DNA of 64,000 bases from Blastomussa wellsi (Eukaryota; Cnidaria; Anthozoa; Scleractinia; Plerogyridae): positions 21,657,976 to 21,721,975 of the forward strand of contig OX393564.1 in assembly GCA_947652115.1 (NCBI GenBank), in the 5' to 3' direction. The notes under the pieces are model-generated. The model was given only the letters and a program-made list of their open reading frames with translations, did no database searches and was not told the DNA's origin. Position 1 is the first letter of the stretch. Every line of letters begins with the position of its first letter. Of this stretch, positions 11,925 through 24,662 are shown piece by piece. The position numbers and the translations under genes are program-made.

Positions 11925-12672
11925 GAGGGAGACCCCTAACTACAAAACGGTTCCTTTGAATGACTTCTTGACCATCATATCTTGGGTTCCCTTTCAACGC
12001 TGGGATTAGTTTTTCTATTGGAGGCTGTTTTCATTTTTGACATTTGTGACCATATACGGAAAGTCACGGGACCAGAACACAAATACGCTAAAAACTCGCA
12101 CAGCTTACATCTTTCTCGGATGAAACCAAGCCAACAGTGCGTGTATTCAGATGCAAAATCTGGAGTATGGATTTGTTGAGATTCATAGCACTGAAAAAGT
12201 TATAACGTCACATAAATGTTATGACGTCATAGCTTTTCTCAACAAATCCATACTACAGATTTTGCATCTGAATGTACTCTTCTCGTTGGTTTGGGATAGT
12301 TTGCAGCTCTCTAGAACCTCTAATTTCATTGGATCTTAATAGCATGCAGCTCTATTGGTTTAGGGCTAGGGTCCATTGTTACTGTTGCTTGTTTATCATT
12401 TTTTCAGCCAATACTGTGGGACCTTGTAAAGAGCTGAGTACCGCCCCGTTGGTTTTGGTTTCATCCGAGAACTAGAAAGATGTGATTTGGCATTTCTGTG
12501 CTCTGGTCACGTGACTTTCCAAATGTGGTCACAACTGCCAAAAGTGAAGGCAAGCTCCAATACACAATAGAACAAGCCGGGCAAAAACGCAATCTCAGGA
12601 TTGAAAGGGAACTCAAGATATGATGGTTAGAAGTAATCCATAGCAACCGTTTTGTAGTTAGGGGTCTCCCTC
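11925..12672. mobile_element. Foldback element with ~210-base arms and nested hairpin
   Basis: The left arm (11,925-12,135, starting gagggagacccctaac) is the inverted, diverged copy of the right arm (12,449-12,672). The centre holds a second, tighter hairpin (12,146-12,272, arms ttcagatgcaaaatct and complement) and then a block (12,289-12,448) found again at 25,562-25,722. No transposase is present, so it is non-autonomous. Confidence 0.75.
12289..12448 (+). repeat. Dispersed repeat, copy 1
   Basis: It matches 25,562-25,722 in opposite orientation, including ccaatactgtgggaccttg and ctattggtttagggctaggg. Here it sits in the centre of a foldback element. Confidence 0.8.
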
Positions 12673-15600
12673 AAAAGAGTGACGGATCGTTCCAGTTTCT
12701 AATTCATTCTCGAGAAAATCGTTTCTAAACAAATAGGACAAATAGCCTTTCTCTGTACATGCTGCAAGAAATGAGTTCCGAGCTCGGGGTGCTTATCAAT
12801 TTTAAGGCCCCATCGACGGCATGCACCAGACTGAACTATTGGCATCAATTCAAGAGACTGTCGTTTTTCTGATGTGTCACATTGCAAATCGAGAACTTCT
12901 GCAGGTAATTACTTATCTACAAATACCTCATGTTGGATTAACTATATCGAGAACACAAAGTGCAGACGACAGATGATTAATAAGATGTTGTTTTAACAAG
13001 GGCAAGCTATCTGCCATGGTAATTAGTCGCAATGATTTCCAACGCGGATAAGAACTGCAGCGTGCTCGAAACGACCTTTAATATGACACAACATGGGCGC
13101 ACGGAAATACGACATACCATAATACTTCAAATTAATCTTGAATGACAGAAATACCCAAGTCGAGTCACGTAAATTCCACGAAAATAAATCTTTTGACCAG
13201 GATGAAGCTCGAGAATGAATGCAGATAAAAGTTCGAAGCGAAACCTCCACCACACTCGTATGGACATGAACAAACTTCGTTTGAACTGAGAGGTGTTTAG
13301 TTTTGATTTTATGCCTAATGGAATGAGTTCCGTCTGCAAAGGAAGTTCGAAATCTAATAACGAAACAGACGTTTAAAATCAGTTAAAATTAATATTCGCG
13401 CGTGATCAGAGAGTTCTGAAGCTTTCTTGTTGCGTTGCTAAACTACCCGAGATACAGCCAATTTCTTTTCTGGTTCACCACTGATTTTCACAATCTACAC
13501 CGAATGAAGCGCTCATTTTTAGCTGAAAAAAACTGACAAATAATGTACCCCAGTTGAACCACAGCTGGTTACTCTCTAACATAAAACAGAGCATTGCTAA
13601 GGAGAGGCAAACAGTCTTCTTTTTTATTTTACGACTAAAATGTTTTTCGATAAGAAAAAACATTCGCTCTGGGAATTGTTGTGCTGTTCGGTTTTATCGC
13701 AGTTTAGTTGCAAACTGATTCATGAGTCGTTGCTTTGAACTGTTTGACTGTCTAGAGACTCTAGAAGACCCTAGAACTTGAATAAAAACAAACGCAACCG
13801 CGAAGGAAACAAAAGGATTATTTGGCGATTTACCTGGAAGGGGCAAAGGCCCGCCGGTTTTATCAGAGAGATGAAGAACTGAGATTCAACCCAATCGATT
13901 TCGGCATCAGTGAAAAAACGTACGAACCTTTCCTGGCTTACGGGCCAGGGGGGAGGGGGTGGGGGCATTTTGGGGGCATTTTTCCTAAAATTGTAGTACG
14001 TAAACGGCAAGTGAAACGAAAAAGTAACGGTCTGTTTAAAATGAACGAAATAAGGTTGACCCGTTCATATCTTTCTTAGTTTTCGTTTTTTTTCCTTGAA
14101 TAGGGTGTCATTTTTTGGGTTTGGTCTTAAATGGGGTATCAAATTCCGTTTTCTTTAAGGTTTAAGAACCTTCGCGGCACACACCTATCCGAAATTTAAG
14201 GTAGTGCCCCCTCCCCCCGGCCGCGCGGGCCGGTAACATTTTCAAGTACGGAATGCAAGGAACTGTATTCGTTCCTCGACATTGTGGATATTGAAGATGT
14301 TATCAGAAAATGATTACATTTTACTGTGCTCCATGTTTCAACACAGCTAAAAAATGATAAGGTAAAACCACGGCACGGAAAGTCTGGTGTTGATAAGAAA
14401 CATCGGAGCGTGGGACTACCTATGGGGTTGATAATTCTGTTATTAGAGGGCAGACATGTGGCCGTTTTGCCTGGGGCATTAATTCTCTCTGTTTGTTTAT
14501 TACTATCCAATGCCTGTATTTAATCTGTGCACGTATTTAACTTATTGTTTTCCTTCTCCATTTTTCTTTTGTAACCGAACGACTCGAAATTACAACATCA
14601 TTTTACCGGACAAGTTTTAGATTCTTTAAATGCAAAGAAAGACAAGCATTTGATAACAGAAAAATGTTCCTGAGATACTCAGCTACAAGTTCAACGTGGC
14701 AATTTCAATGTCGCTCAATTTGAAGCCACAGGCTAATTTAGTTAGTTGATTTTTAATTTATCATACAGGGGGCACCAATTTACGGTCTGTGCTATAATTA
14801 GGCCAGCATAACCTTTTCAGTTTAAAATTTAATTTATTGACTCACGAATGTTTTTGTCTTAATTCTTGTTTTTTTATATGCATATATTTTTTTGATTTAT
14901 TCAAACCTGTAACAGTTACTCTGATATATATGGTAATTTTTTTAACTTGTTTTAACTTTTCCTTTTCCGCTTTAGGTCAACTTTCAAATTCTTATAAAGG
15001 TATCTTGTTTTTCTCGTTCTTCTTTTGAATTGTTTACAAATTAATCAATAAATCAATTTATTTATTTATTTATTTGTCTATTAGAAAATCCAGTTGCAAA
15101 GATTTTTACATTTTGCAAACTTTACGAGAAATTGCCTCTCGGGAAGTTCGAGTTCTGGGAACCCCAGGAAAGAATATACTAGAGTACATGAAAATGATAT
15201 ATTTCTTACAAGTGCTTTTCACTCATTTCCATAACCGGAAAGAAGTGAAATTTCAACGATGGTTGAGAGCGATACTAGAACAACTAATTAAAGTCACAGC
15301 CATGTGAACGCGATCATAAATTCTATTCTGTACCAAAACAGAAAATTAAACAGAAGTTTACAATCTTCTACAAAAAATGGTAGGAACCAGGAACGTTCTC
15401 GAAAGACTAGTCCCAGTCTTCCCCGGCCACACAACAAGTGAACCAAAAATGTGTTATCTTATTCAATTGTTTTTCACCAGCACGCTAGTTTACGCGATGG
15501 AAAATAACAAACTATTTTAAGCAAGGTATTTATACTCTAGTATTCAAAGTTTTTTGTTCTCGTGGTATAAATACGGATTAAATTTTGTAAACAACGAAAC

Positions 15601-16919
15601 AAAGCGATTGCTTCAGAAACAGCAAGAGCTAATTTACGACAACGAAAAGACCAAACCATAATAATATCGGCTTTTTTGTGGAGCCTTTTAGTAACCGATT
15701 TTTGTTTTGAATAAAAACAAATTAGGGCCAACGCGAGTTAGCAGAGGGCAGGTCATGAATCGGTGCGCTTTATCAGCGCGATAAGATGAATTTCAATCAG
15801 CGTGGCTTTATCAACACAATATCGTCCTCTGCGATCTTTGTCGGTATTCAATTAAGAGCCCTTGTTTATCCGGGCTCGGCGCTCTCATTCAAGTTTAATG
15901 CCTCAATTAAACTGATACCAAAACATTGAACAGAGCAAGCTCAAGTTCTTTGGTTCGGCTGTAAAACAGCTACGGTAAGATAGCGAAAAACGTGCGAAAA
16001 ATGCCCTAATCGCACGGCTTTCTGGACAATTAGGCTCACAGTGTTGCCACGCATATTCCATTTGCCCACTTTGTGTTGAATTAGTTGTTTATTCAGGCGG
16101 AAGGATTTTTTTTGAAAGCCGTCTTTGAAGTCACGCCTTGACAGACAAGAATAGAAAAAGAATCGAACCCGCCAGAAGAGATTAATGAGCACAACAGAAT
16201 AGAATAATTTACCTTCATAAATACTTCATTAAAAAATCGAATAGTTTATTAGTCTTCTCAACTCGAGCCTCGCACTTTCACAAGCACATTTTAATCAGAA
16301 ACTCCGTTGGTGAACGGATGAAACTTAAGATTTAAAAAAAGGTTCTCGCTTCTTGTATGCAACAAAACTGACTTTCTACACTCATTTGAATGCATCTACG
16401 TCTGGCAAGAAACTAGCGTTATCGCAGGTGACCAGAATCCAAAACATAGGTTAATTAGAATTCCTCAGGGAAAACGTTTTTCGGTGATAATTGGAAAACA
16501 TCGCATAAATGCATTTTAATAACTTGCTGAAATCTCCAACAGGAGCGCTTCCTGAATATTAAAAATCAGAACAATTTCCGTTGAACGTGTATTATTATAC
16601 GCGCAAAGAACGCCCCGACAAAGACCGCAAATTGTGTCGTCGCGCTTTCATGCAGCTCATCTTGCGGCACCTTTAATTCCGATAGATATAATTCTGATTG
16701 GCTCTCCGACGAGTTGGAACCATAGCAATAAACCACCTGTCTCCAAAACAAAGGTATAATTGACAGCTTGACAGGCGCAGCAGGCATGGTGAGGTTTGAC
16801 ATTTACAATTTCAAAGCAAATAACGAATGAGAGTCATCAATAGTTCTATTACTTGCAGTTGCGGCTTTTCTCTGTAAAGTGACGGATGAGTTTCTTGTTA
16901 GTTCAGTCTTGACAAAGAA
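12673..16919. other. Intergenic and upstream region of Frizzled 9/10-type gene
   Basis: No exon is supported on either strand. It includes an (ATTT)n microsatellite near 15,056-15,075 behind a T-rich stretch, which could be the tail of a retroelement. The last several hundred bases should contain the Frizzled promoter and 5' UTR; an ATTGG word lies at about 16,697, but no convincing TATA box is seen. Confidence 0.4.
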
Positions 16920-18878
16920 ATGAAGCACCCGAAGAGACCGATGTCGGCTTTGAGCCGTTCTGTGGGTCTACTACTCTTATTTCTTCTCGTCTGTTTTCCA
17001 GGATTGCAAGGAAAAAAATCAAAATGTCAAAAAATCACGATTCCACTTTGCGCGAACATTGGTTACAACACAACTCGTTTCCCGAACTTTTTGGGGCAAG
17101 AGAACCAAGATGATGCGGCAGCAAAACTTCACGAGTTTACTCCGCTGGTGGCTGTGAACTGCGCGCCGCAGTTGCAATTTTTCCTGTGCTCCGTGTTCAC
17201 GCCGATGTGCTCCGAAGGACTCGATCATCCGATCTATTCCTGTAGGTCTATGTGCGAAGCTGCGCGAAAAGGTTGTACGCCGGTGATGCAGAAATTTGGA
17301 TTTGACTGGCCCGACACTCTGGATTGCAATCAAATGCCGTTTCAAGGCGACCCGCGAGCCAAGAGCGACCCTAGCAAATTGTGCATGGCCGCGCCGAATT
17401 TGGATCACCAATCCGTAAATATGACGGAATTTTGGAAAAACTTCGACTCACTGGATCCGAAATATAAAGAAGTGTTGAAACGATTAGGGCAACTACCCGG
17501 CTCATGGGGTACCGATCAGCCAACAGCTGCTCCGACAACAGGCAAGGATGCAGGGCAAATGTACCCCAATCAGAGCACCGTCGGTGTCGTCAGTATTGCA
17601 TCCTTATGCAAAAACGACTCGAGAAACGAGCTTGCCAAAAAGTTTGTCACCGTCGAAAAATACGACATGTGTGTTCCAAAGTGCGGAGAGGACGTGTACT
17701 TCACTGCAAGTAACAGACAGTTTGTAGAGACATGGGTCACTGTTTGGTCGATATTGTGTTTCCTTTCGACTGCATTTACCGTTCTAACGTTCGCGATCGA
17801 CACGGCAAGATTTAAATACCCCGAGAGACCCATCATTTTCTTGTCGCTGTGTTACAATCTCTACTCGATCGCCTTTATAGTACGCGCTATCGCCGGCACG
17901 GAGGGCATTATTTGCGACAAGGAAGACCATCATGTGGTCGCGGCGGGGATGAATATTGCCGACCATGCTGGCTGCTCAGTTGTCTTTCTCATGCTCTATT
18001 ACTTCGGAATGGCCTCGGCATTGTGGTGGGTTGCCTTAACATTCGCCTGGTTTTTGGCCGCGGGATTAAAGTGGGGACAAGAAGCGATCGAGGCGAAAGC
18101 CACATATTTTCACATCGTCGCCTGGACTGTACCCGCCGTACAAACCATTATCGTGCTCATTTTGAGAAAGGTAGACGCTGATGAACTAACCGGAATCTGT
18201 TATGTGGGGAACAGCGACCAGAAAAATCTTGGTGGGTATGTTCTTGCGCCGTTATGTTTCTATCTTATTGTTGGAACACTGTTTCTCTTGGCGGGCTTCA
18301 TTGCGCTGTTCCGCATTCGTACCGTTTTGAAAAACAAAGACACTGACACAAACAAACTCGAGAAACTGATGGTCAGAATCGGGGTGTTTTCCATTTTGTA
18401 CACCGTTCCTGTCACTTCCGTCGTTGCTTGCTACTTTTACGAGCACGCAAACATGGAGCGATGGCGAATGAACGTTTTGAGATGCCAAGGGGACGAAGCG
18501 TGCATGGAACATGAAGGTCCCAGTGTGGAGCTTTTTACAGTAAAATACTTTATGCTTTTAGCTGTTGGCATTACATCGAACATGTGGATTTGGTCCACGA
18601 AAACGTGCCAGTCGTGGCGGAGGTTTTACCGAAAAAAGTGCGACGACAATACCGAGAAATCCGCCGAGAAAAAACCGCTCACGCCATCATCACAGCAGTC
18701 ATCGAACAGTTTCAAATCAAATCAGGCAAGAAGCGCGGCAAACCACATACCCTGTGCATTTAACGCGCCCGTCCCTTGCTCACAAAGCTCTTCGACAGCT
18801 GTTACCTCGCTGGCTGTTCCTTCGACGAGTCTGCCTCAGAGTAAGGCGAGCAGTGTTGCGGCGGGCGCTTCTGTGTGA
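16920..18878 (+). CDS. FZD9/10-like: Frizzled receptor, Frizzled 9/10 type
   Basis: A seven-pass Wnt receptor of the plasma membrane, 652 residues with no intron in the coding region. A hydrophobic signal segment (about residues 14-31) precedes a cysteine-rich Wnt-binding domain, residues 36-155, with all ten conserved cysteines. A linker with N-glycosylation sequons (Asn167, 217, 232) leads to seven membrane segments starting near residues 272, 303, 352, 397, 437, 482 and 538. The Dishevelled-binding KTxxxW motif is present as KTCQSW at 561-566, just after the last membrane segment. Subfamily assignment rests on ERPIIFLSLCYN, YYFGMAS and KLEKLMVRIGVFSILYTVP, which match Frizzled 9/10 best, and on the CRD. 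The Ser-rich cytoplasmic tail ends GASV. An alternative start is Met8, which would give a more typical signal peptide. Confidence 0.93.
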   Translation: MKHPKRPMSALSRSVGLLLLFLLVCFPGLQGKKSKCQKITIPLCANIGYNTTRFPNFLGQENQDDAAAKLHEFTPLVAVNCAPQLQFFLCSVFTPMCSEGLDHPIYSCRSMCEAARKGCTPVMQKFGFDWPDTLDCNQMPFQGDPRAKSDPSKLCMAAPNLDHQSVNMTEFWKNFDSLDPKYKEVLKRLGQLPGSWGTDQPTAAPTTGKDAGQMYPNQSTVGVVSIASLCKNDSRNELAKKFVTVEKYDMCVPKCGEDVYFTASNRQFVETWVTVWSILCFLSTAFTVLTFAIDTARFKYPERPIIFLSLCYNLYSIAFIVRAIAGTEGIICDKEDHHVVAAGMNIADHAGCSVVFLMLYYFGMASALWWVALTFAWFLAAGLKWGQEAIEAKATYFHIVAWTVPAVQTIIVLILRKVDADELTGICYVGNSDQKNLGGYVLAPLCFYLIVGTLFLLAGFIALFRIRTVLKNKDTDTNKLEKLMVRIGVFSILYTVPVTSVVACYFYEHANMERWRMNVLRCQGDEACMEHEGPSVELFTVKYFMLLAVGITSNMWIWSTKTCQSWRRFYRKKCDDNTEKSAEKKPLTPSSQQSSNSFKSNQARSAANHIPCAFNAPVPCSQSSSTAVTSLAVPSTSLPQSKASSVAAGASV

Positions 18879-19985
18879 AAAAAGAAAGCAGGCTAATATT
18901 TCGTCTGACCGCGCGGCAAGAACAGAAACACTATCGGCCGCAACTGGATAAAAAGTTTTTTCTTAAAGAAAACAGATCAGCGTTACGCATTTGACACCTT
19001 CAGATGGCCAATTTATGCGATTAGGAACTGTGATACCGCACGTCTTCGAGGAAGGAAAACTTAGCAAAGGGTCGCCCGCCGACCATTTTACGCGAAAAAG
19101 CTCGACGGAAACATGAAAAGCGTTTTAAGAAAAGAATCCATTCGCACGCACTATATAGAATTGAGCGGCGTCCATTAACACGAAGTGGAACAAAACTTGA
19201 AATCGTGTCATGCCCTGCGGATTTAATTACTTCCACTTGAGAAAAGAATCGTGTTGATGAAAAGGTTTGTTGAATATCAAAACATGGAGAAAAGATACAT
19301 GTGGAATTCACGCACGTCCTCGCGTTGGAAAAAAAAAGTTTCACAGAATTTGTTTTGCTTGTCAGAGCTTTTAGCGTTGATGCAGGGACAAAATCATCTC
19401 GCTTTTGTTGCGTCCCAGGTTAATTATTCGGTTATAAACGATATCAGTGTCAAGAGGCGAGAACATTTCAAACTTTTATTAACTTTACAATACATGTTTA
19501 AACGTTCAAAGATAACAGTACAAGTTGTTATTCGCGATTCCATGCCGCGATTCCATGTTGTTCGTTGTTAACTTTTACTTATGTGGATTTTTCGCCCAGG
19601 AGGGGCCGATTGTAACTTCAAAGAAGAGCGTATTTGCAATTCATATTTTCGCTAGGTTGTCAACAGTCTAATTCGCGTCAGGTTTTCATATAAAAATGCA
19701 ATCAGCCGTAATGTAGCAGTAATATTTCCCATACGTTGGTGGTTTCAAATGTTATCGCTGTTTAAAGAGCTATGTTCCGGATAGCGCCAGTGGAAGAGCG
19801 AAATGAAAATTACCACGCGTTTTTCAATTATTAAACACTATTTATATCTGACATATAAAATTCATCGTGCTATTCAATTTAATACCAACACATTTGTCAT
19901 TCACAGCTTGAGTCTTTCAGTACGTCTGAATTCTTTTTTTTTGTGTCTTATTGTGGTACAATAAAGTGTATGATCTTACAATAGT
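18879..19985 (+). other. 3' UTR of the Frizzled 9/10-type gene
   Basis: AT-rich sequence without conserved frames leads to an AATAAA at 19,960-19,965. The extent is inferred from that signal. Confidence 0.5.
19960..19965 (+). terminator. Polyadenylation signal AATAAA
   Basis: Canonical signal about 1.1 kb downstream of the Frizzled 9/10 stop codon, followed within 30 bases by a T/GT-containing stretch. Confidence 0.45.
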
Positions 19986-21910
19986 ATCGTCTTCTCCAAC
20001 TGGTTGATGTCAGTTACAGTTCGAGTGAAACTGATTACTGTAATTGTTTTCAGCATGACATCTGAAATCTCTGAGAAAAATATTTCGATGAGATTTTTCA
20101 TTTGGCTGTCACTAAGAAACAAACATTTCCAAAAAAAAAACGCATTTTGAAAGATTCCTCATGTCGCAATATTGAACCCACGCAGACAAATATTCCATTG
20201 TGAACCATGCGACAAGACTGCGGACTCACTACGGAGTACATTTTCAAAAACAACTGAGAAAACGTTGATCAACCACGGTATGCAAGAGAACGGCTTCTTT
20301 GATTTCAATCCAATTAATCATTCTCTAAGACCAATACAAACAATTGCTAGAAGTGCACGCTAAAAGGTCACCACAATACACGTCCCCTTCTATCTTGTTA
20401 AATTTGTCTCCGGTGTGGTAAACCCGAATTGCTCATAAATATATCACTTGCTGAATATCGTTTCCGGGCTCAAAGGCCATGCACCATTTATTGCATCGAG
20501 GGTGATATTTTTCTTGGCGTAAAATTAAGACAGAAGAAATTAACAAAAGACAAAAATATCTTTTCAATATTTAAAATCAAAATTGAACTCGAGACTGGTA
20601 TTGTAAGATCTGTATGCCTCCTTGGTGAATAGTTTGATTGGAATGACATAAGTCTGACCTTTTCACGGCTCGTTCGTCTTGAAGTATTTAAATGACAAAT
20701 ACTTGTTTTTATGAAACGATTTTAAAACGCAGGTGAAAATGAATTCAAGCTCTCCTTAGCTTTTGGTCGAAGGTGATTAGTATTGACCTGCTCTATCACT
20801 TTTCATATCTCGAGTTACGGCATTTATTGCATGATCGGTAAATAATTGCACGTATACGGACTTAGTTTCAGGAAACCGCACATACATCTGGGGGTAGTTG
20901 GGAGAGAAATGTAAACACGTTCAAAATCATCCCTTATTCCTGCCCCAGTATCTGCATTCTTTTGCCAAAAAAGGACGCGAGTTAAAAAAATTCTGTCTCC
21001 TAAAAGGTTCTATCCTAAATCAACATAAATCGGATGACTGTTGATTTTAATGGATTGTCATAAACCTGGAATAATCTCCGATTTTTCTCAGAACTGTCAA
21101 CGAGGCTTCGAACTATGGCCATCAAAAACATCTGGTTGCGTTGAACGTTTTTCCCACACAAGAGGTCAAGTCAAATCTTAAAAATTCTGAAATCCTATGT
21201 TGGCAGTAATTTTAATTTAAAATCCATTTCATTCTACCCTTTGATAACCTCAAGTTGTTTACAACGAAACAAAAGATGTGCTATTAACAAAACCGACAAA
21301 TCTCTAAAAAGTCCCTCAGGCGCAATTTATTTTGAAAACACAGGCGCCACTCCTTTGTGCGGGAACACCACATCCATTAGGAAATGAAGCTATCATGGAA
21401 ACAAAGCTTTAAACTACATAAACGAAAATGCTAACGATCGAAAGAGATCTGATTGTCCAAGTGAGATCCGTTATGGGCCATAAAGTGCGAGACGAGTTGA
21501 CCAATATGCTTATCTCAAAATAGATTTTCAATTAATAAAAATAATTATAAATCGACTGAATGTGTTTCCAGCCAGCGGTAGGAAATGTGTTTTGGAAGTC
21601 GAAAATCTGAGATAGCCTCAGCTTTTACACTCCAAAGGGCATTTGATGTCAATGCTCTTTGTTAACTTTAGTATGGAGAATTTGGTGTAAATCAGAAAGT
21701 CTCTTTGTAATTGATAATGTTGGGAGAATTGAAATGTTAATTTTTTTGTTGGCAATTAAAGGCTAATTACCCAAGTAAGCTTTACAACCGGTAAATAAAC
21801 AAGTACAATCAACTGATGAGACCCGCGACTAGGGACCACCAAGATTTCTCGCAAATGCTGTTGTTTACCTGTATCTATGGACCAGTAGAATCCATCTCCA
21901 TTTTGGAGTA
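19986..21910. other. Intergenic, nothing assigned
   Basis: AT-rich, with no supported exon, no clear inverted repeat and no RNA gene recognised. Confidence 0.4.
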
Positions 21911-22327
21911 TTAAGAGGGAATCCGCTGGGACTTCGAGTATTTATTGGACAAAATTATGTACCAAAATTATTTACACCTTATTGCAAGCTTTTGTGTTAC
22001 TACTTCAAATATATTATCAAGAGAAATCTAACAACACCAAACATCGAAAACAAATTTCGAAGTTCCACTATAATTCCACTGAATCGCTTAAAGACGATGT
22101 TACAAAATGGCTGCACACAAGATTTTGCCTATAGCTTGTGATCTTTAAAATTCATTTTCTCGGACTCTGATAAGAAATTGTTGTCCGTGTTGTCACGGAT
22201 AATTACTTACATCTTTGCCTTTTATTTAGGGTAAAAAATAACGCAAAACGATTTATATTATTCTGGTACTCGATTTTTGTCCAACTTAAATAAATATTAC
22301 TCAACTTCCTGATGGATTCCGTCTTAA
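21911..22327. mobile_element. TTAA-flanked MITE (piggyBac-type target), copy 1
   Basis: The ends TTAAGAGGGAATCC and GGATTCCGTCTTAA are inverted repeats with TTAA at both borders, the target used by piggyBac elements. A second copy is at 29,697-30,285. There is no coding capacity. Confidence 0.75.
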
Positions 22328-22990
22328 AAGTCAGCTTCTATTTTGTGTTTCCTGTCGCAGTTTTTTTTTGGCGGTGACCAAAAGAAAGAGCGCAGAAGAG
22401 TAGCGGTTTGGTGTACCCAGACAAGCAAAGCGTGCGAAAGGCCTCTGATATCAGCGGTTTATCGTGTTCCGGGTAAAATATCAAGATGGAAATCTTTGCC
22501 AATATTTTATGGCGCCATCTGTTGTCGCTGAATCAAGAATGCCTGTTTCCTGAAAATTTATAATTAGCTATGAATTAGCTCACGATAGCTTCCAATACTG
22601 ATCATGATTAATCAACTTGAATGTCGCGACAGGAAAAGTTAAAATTATACAAGTGAGGTGGGAAAATCTTTCTTTCTAATAGTCGCTCGCCTCTCGAGCT
22701 CGATTCGCGTTCGTATTTCGCGTCGAAAAGATCTAGAGATAGACTGCTTTGTACGGCTCGCAGTCTAGTAAAAAGCATGCCTCCTATAGAAGTGGCAAGA
22801 TGATGTTCCTTTAAATTATCTTAAGCCGTGTCACATAATTACTTGCTTAATGTATTACCTCTGCATGCGCAATACATCAATAATTTACGATCGCAAAATG
22901 GATTTCATCAAAGGCATGGAGTTTCTCAAGCTTTTCCAATTTTAGTAACGTCTTATTGGAATGTTTGATTAGTAGAGATTAACATGCAAA
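22328..22990. other. Intergenic, nothing assigned
   Basis: No supported exon. An open frame at 22,343-22,531 lacks any protein character I can recognise. Confidence 0.4.
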
Positions 22991-23001
22991 AGTAAGTGTA
23001 A

Positions 23002-23046
23002 AAAGTCGACGTTTCGACAACTTCAAGACGCCATTATCAAGACTAC
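23002..23046 (-). ncRNA. Degenerate hammerhead-like motif (second Penelope-type family)
   Basis: On the minus strand a UUGAUAA box (compare CUGAUGA), a weak stem and CGAAACGUC follow in hammerhead order, and the flanking AGUC / GACU can pair as stem I. Two core positions deviate, so activity is doubtful. Confidence 0.3.
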
Positions 23047-23212
23047 AGAGTAACAAATAATTATGCTTCTTTTCGTGAGAATATGCAATTTTAGTTAATT
23101 TTCTCAACTACCTTTAGCATGTTAATTATCTCTGTAATTTGCTAGGATTTTGTGTGAAGGAATCGTATTTATCATCATTTTAGACCACTAAAAACGTTGG
23201 GTAAAAGGCATT

Positions 23213-23413
23213 GTGTACAAAGTGAGTTGCAGAACGTGCCCGTTCACAAACATTGACGAAAGCAAAAGAAGATGGAAAACCCGTGCGGCGGAACACAAGC
23301 CTGAGCACTCTTCCCAAGGGTTTATGCGTCATTTCTTTGCCTCCCTAGAGGAAACATTTGCATTCTGTTATTCTTGTAGTGTCATGTCTCTTAAGACCGC
23401 CGAAGGCGGTTGA
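23213..23413 (+). mobile_element. Penelope-like GIY-YIG endonuclease fragment, decayed
   Basis: The open frame gives YKVSCRTCPFTNIDESKRRW followed by KTRAAEHK. This resembles the Cys-pair plus GIY-YIG start (typically CKTCPFxYIGESKRxWxxRxxEH) at the C-terminal end of Penelope-like retroelements, with the YIG replaced by NID. It is only a fragment, and the hammerhead-like motif 170 bases upstream lies on the other strand. Family assignment is inference. Confidence 0.45.
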
Positions 23414-23962
23414 AAATTCAGTTGGTTGTCTTTAACTTTTTAGATCTGTTTTAAACGTTTTTAAAGAAATTTATCATCATTATTAAAATATTTATGTCGT
23501 GTTATGCCTTTGAATTAGCTGGTATATGCACAGTGCGAAAGGAAAGTATGATGAGAAAAAAGAAGAGGGCGGGGAAAGGTTAAAAGGGAAGGGAAATTCC
23601 TTTCGTTCTCAACCCCTTTTCTAATCATATTTAGCATCGCCCCATTCTTCCGAGGAAATAATAGACGGCTGCATTATTATTAGTCGCACCCGTTACCCTT
23701 TTATCCCTTTCCCTTACAAACAGGTTTACACACTCTTTTTTTGTCTGGCAATGGGCGTTAGCCTCATTAATAAGCACTTTGATTCCGTAGTTTAAGCGGG
23801 ATTTAAACCCACAGCATCCGGAACAAATCTTCCGTCGACAGTAATTTCTCAGAAATTACGCCCACGAGTTTCTCCCGTTCAACCTCGTAGATAATATCGA
23901 CAATTATTAAAAACTAGCTATGGTATATTGCATTTCCTGAGTTTTGATTGGTTTAGAGGCAA

Positions 23963-24429
23963 TAGCTCACTTTCAAAATCATGTGACATTTTTGGATGCC
24001 GCGGAGTAAAAGTAGTGAAGGCTCGCATTGGAAGGACACAATTCAAAATTGCGGCTTTCGTGGTGAATGAATTTTACCTTGCGTAGCAGGTATGCCTTCT
24101 CATTATAACTGCTGTGTTCCGCTGCGCAATTGCTATTCCAGGTAAAATTCGAACCTATCGTTTCATCGCATTCCTAAAAATAAATCTCTTCAAAAGGGAT
24201 AAATAAGATAAATCCGCAACAAAACATTGAAACTTCAATCGTTTCATACACGAATTTAAAGGAGGAAAGAAAAAGTATCTCAGGTAATTGCCGACAACAT
24301 TTCCGTGGAGTAAACCAGATTATAAAGCTAGAAAACTACCTACAAGGAAATAATTGTCCTTCCAATATGGGCCCGCGATACAACTGGACGTGATAAAATA
24401 AAAAACCACGTGATTTTGAAAGTGAGCTA
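23963..24429. mobile_element. Inverted-repeat element
   Basis: Ends tagctcactttcaaaatc and gattttgaaagtgagcta are a near-perfect inverted pair bounding about 470 bases. The flanks (ggtatat words) belong to the palindromic element that follows, so this copy appears to be inserted into it. Confidence 0.6.
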
Positions 24430-24662
24430 TGGTATATGAGCTCATATACCACTAACCTACAAACATGGTGGGTGCACGCGTAAAAGAATATATTTTTCGC
24501 AATGTTTGTACAATATTTTTTGGGCGTGTTTAATAAAACAATTATTCCACTGGCGCTTGTTGGATACGAGATGGTTATAGCCAACTCGGCGCTACGCGAC
24601 TCTTTGGCTATCTACCATCTCATATCCAACGCGCGCTCGTGGAATAATTGTTTTAAAAATAC
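24424..24662 (-). repeat. Modular palindromic element, copy 1
   Basis: It contains the 20-base palindrome ggtatatgagctcatatacc and a long hairpin at 24,539-24,650 (caattattccac ... gtggaataattg). The same modules occur in opposite orientation at 32,407-32,660. Confidence 0.7.

Noticed and set aside
13822..14079. Open frame of 85 codons and its antisense partner
   Set aside because: No recognisable domain; a G-rich run inside suggests non-coding DNA.
17019..17411. Antisense open frames of 60-130 codons within both Frizzled genes
   Set aside because: They overlap strongly conserved coding sequence on the other strand and have no protein character.
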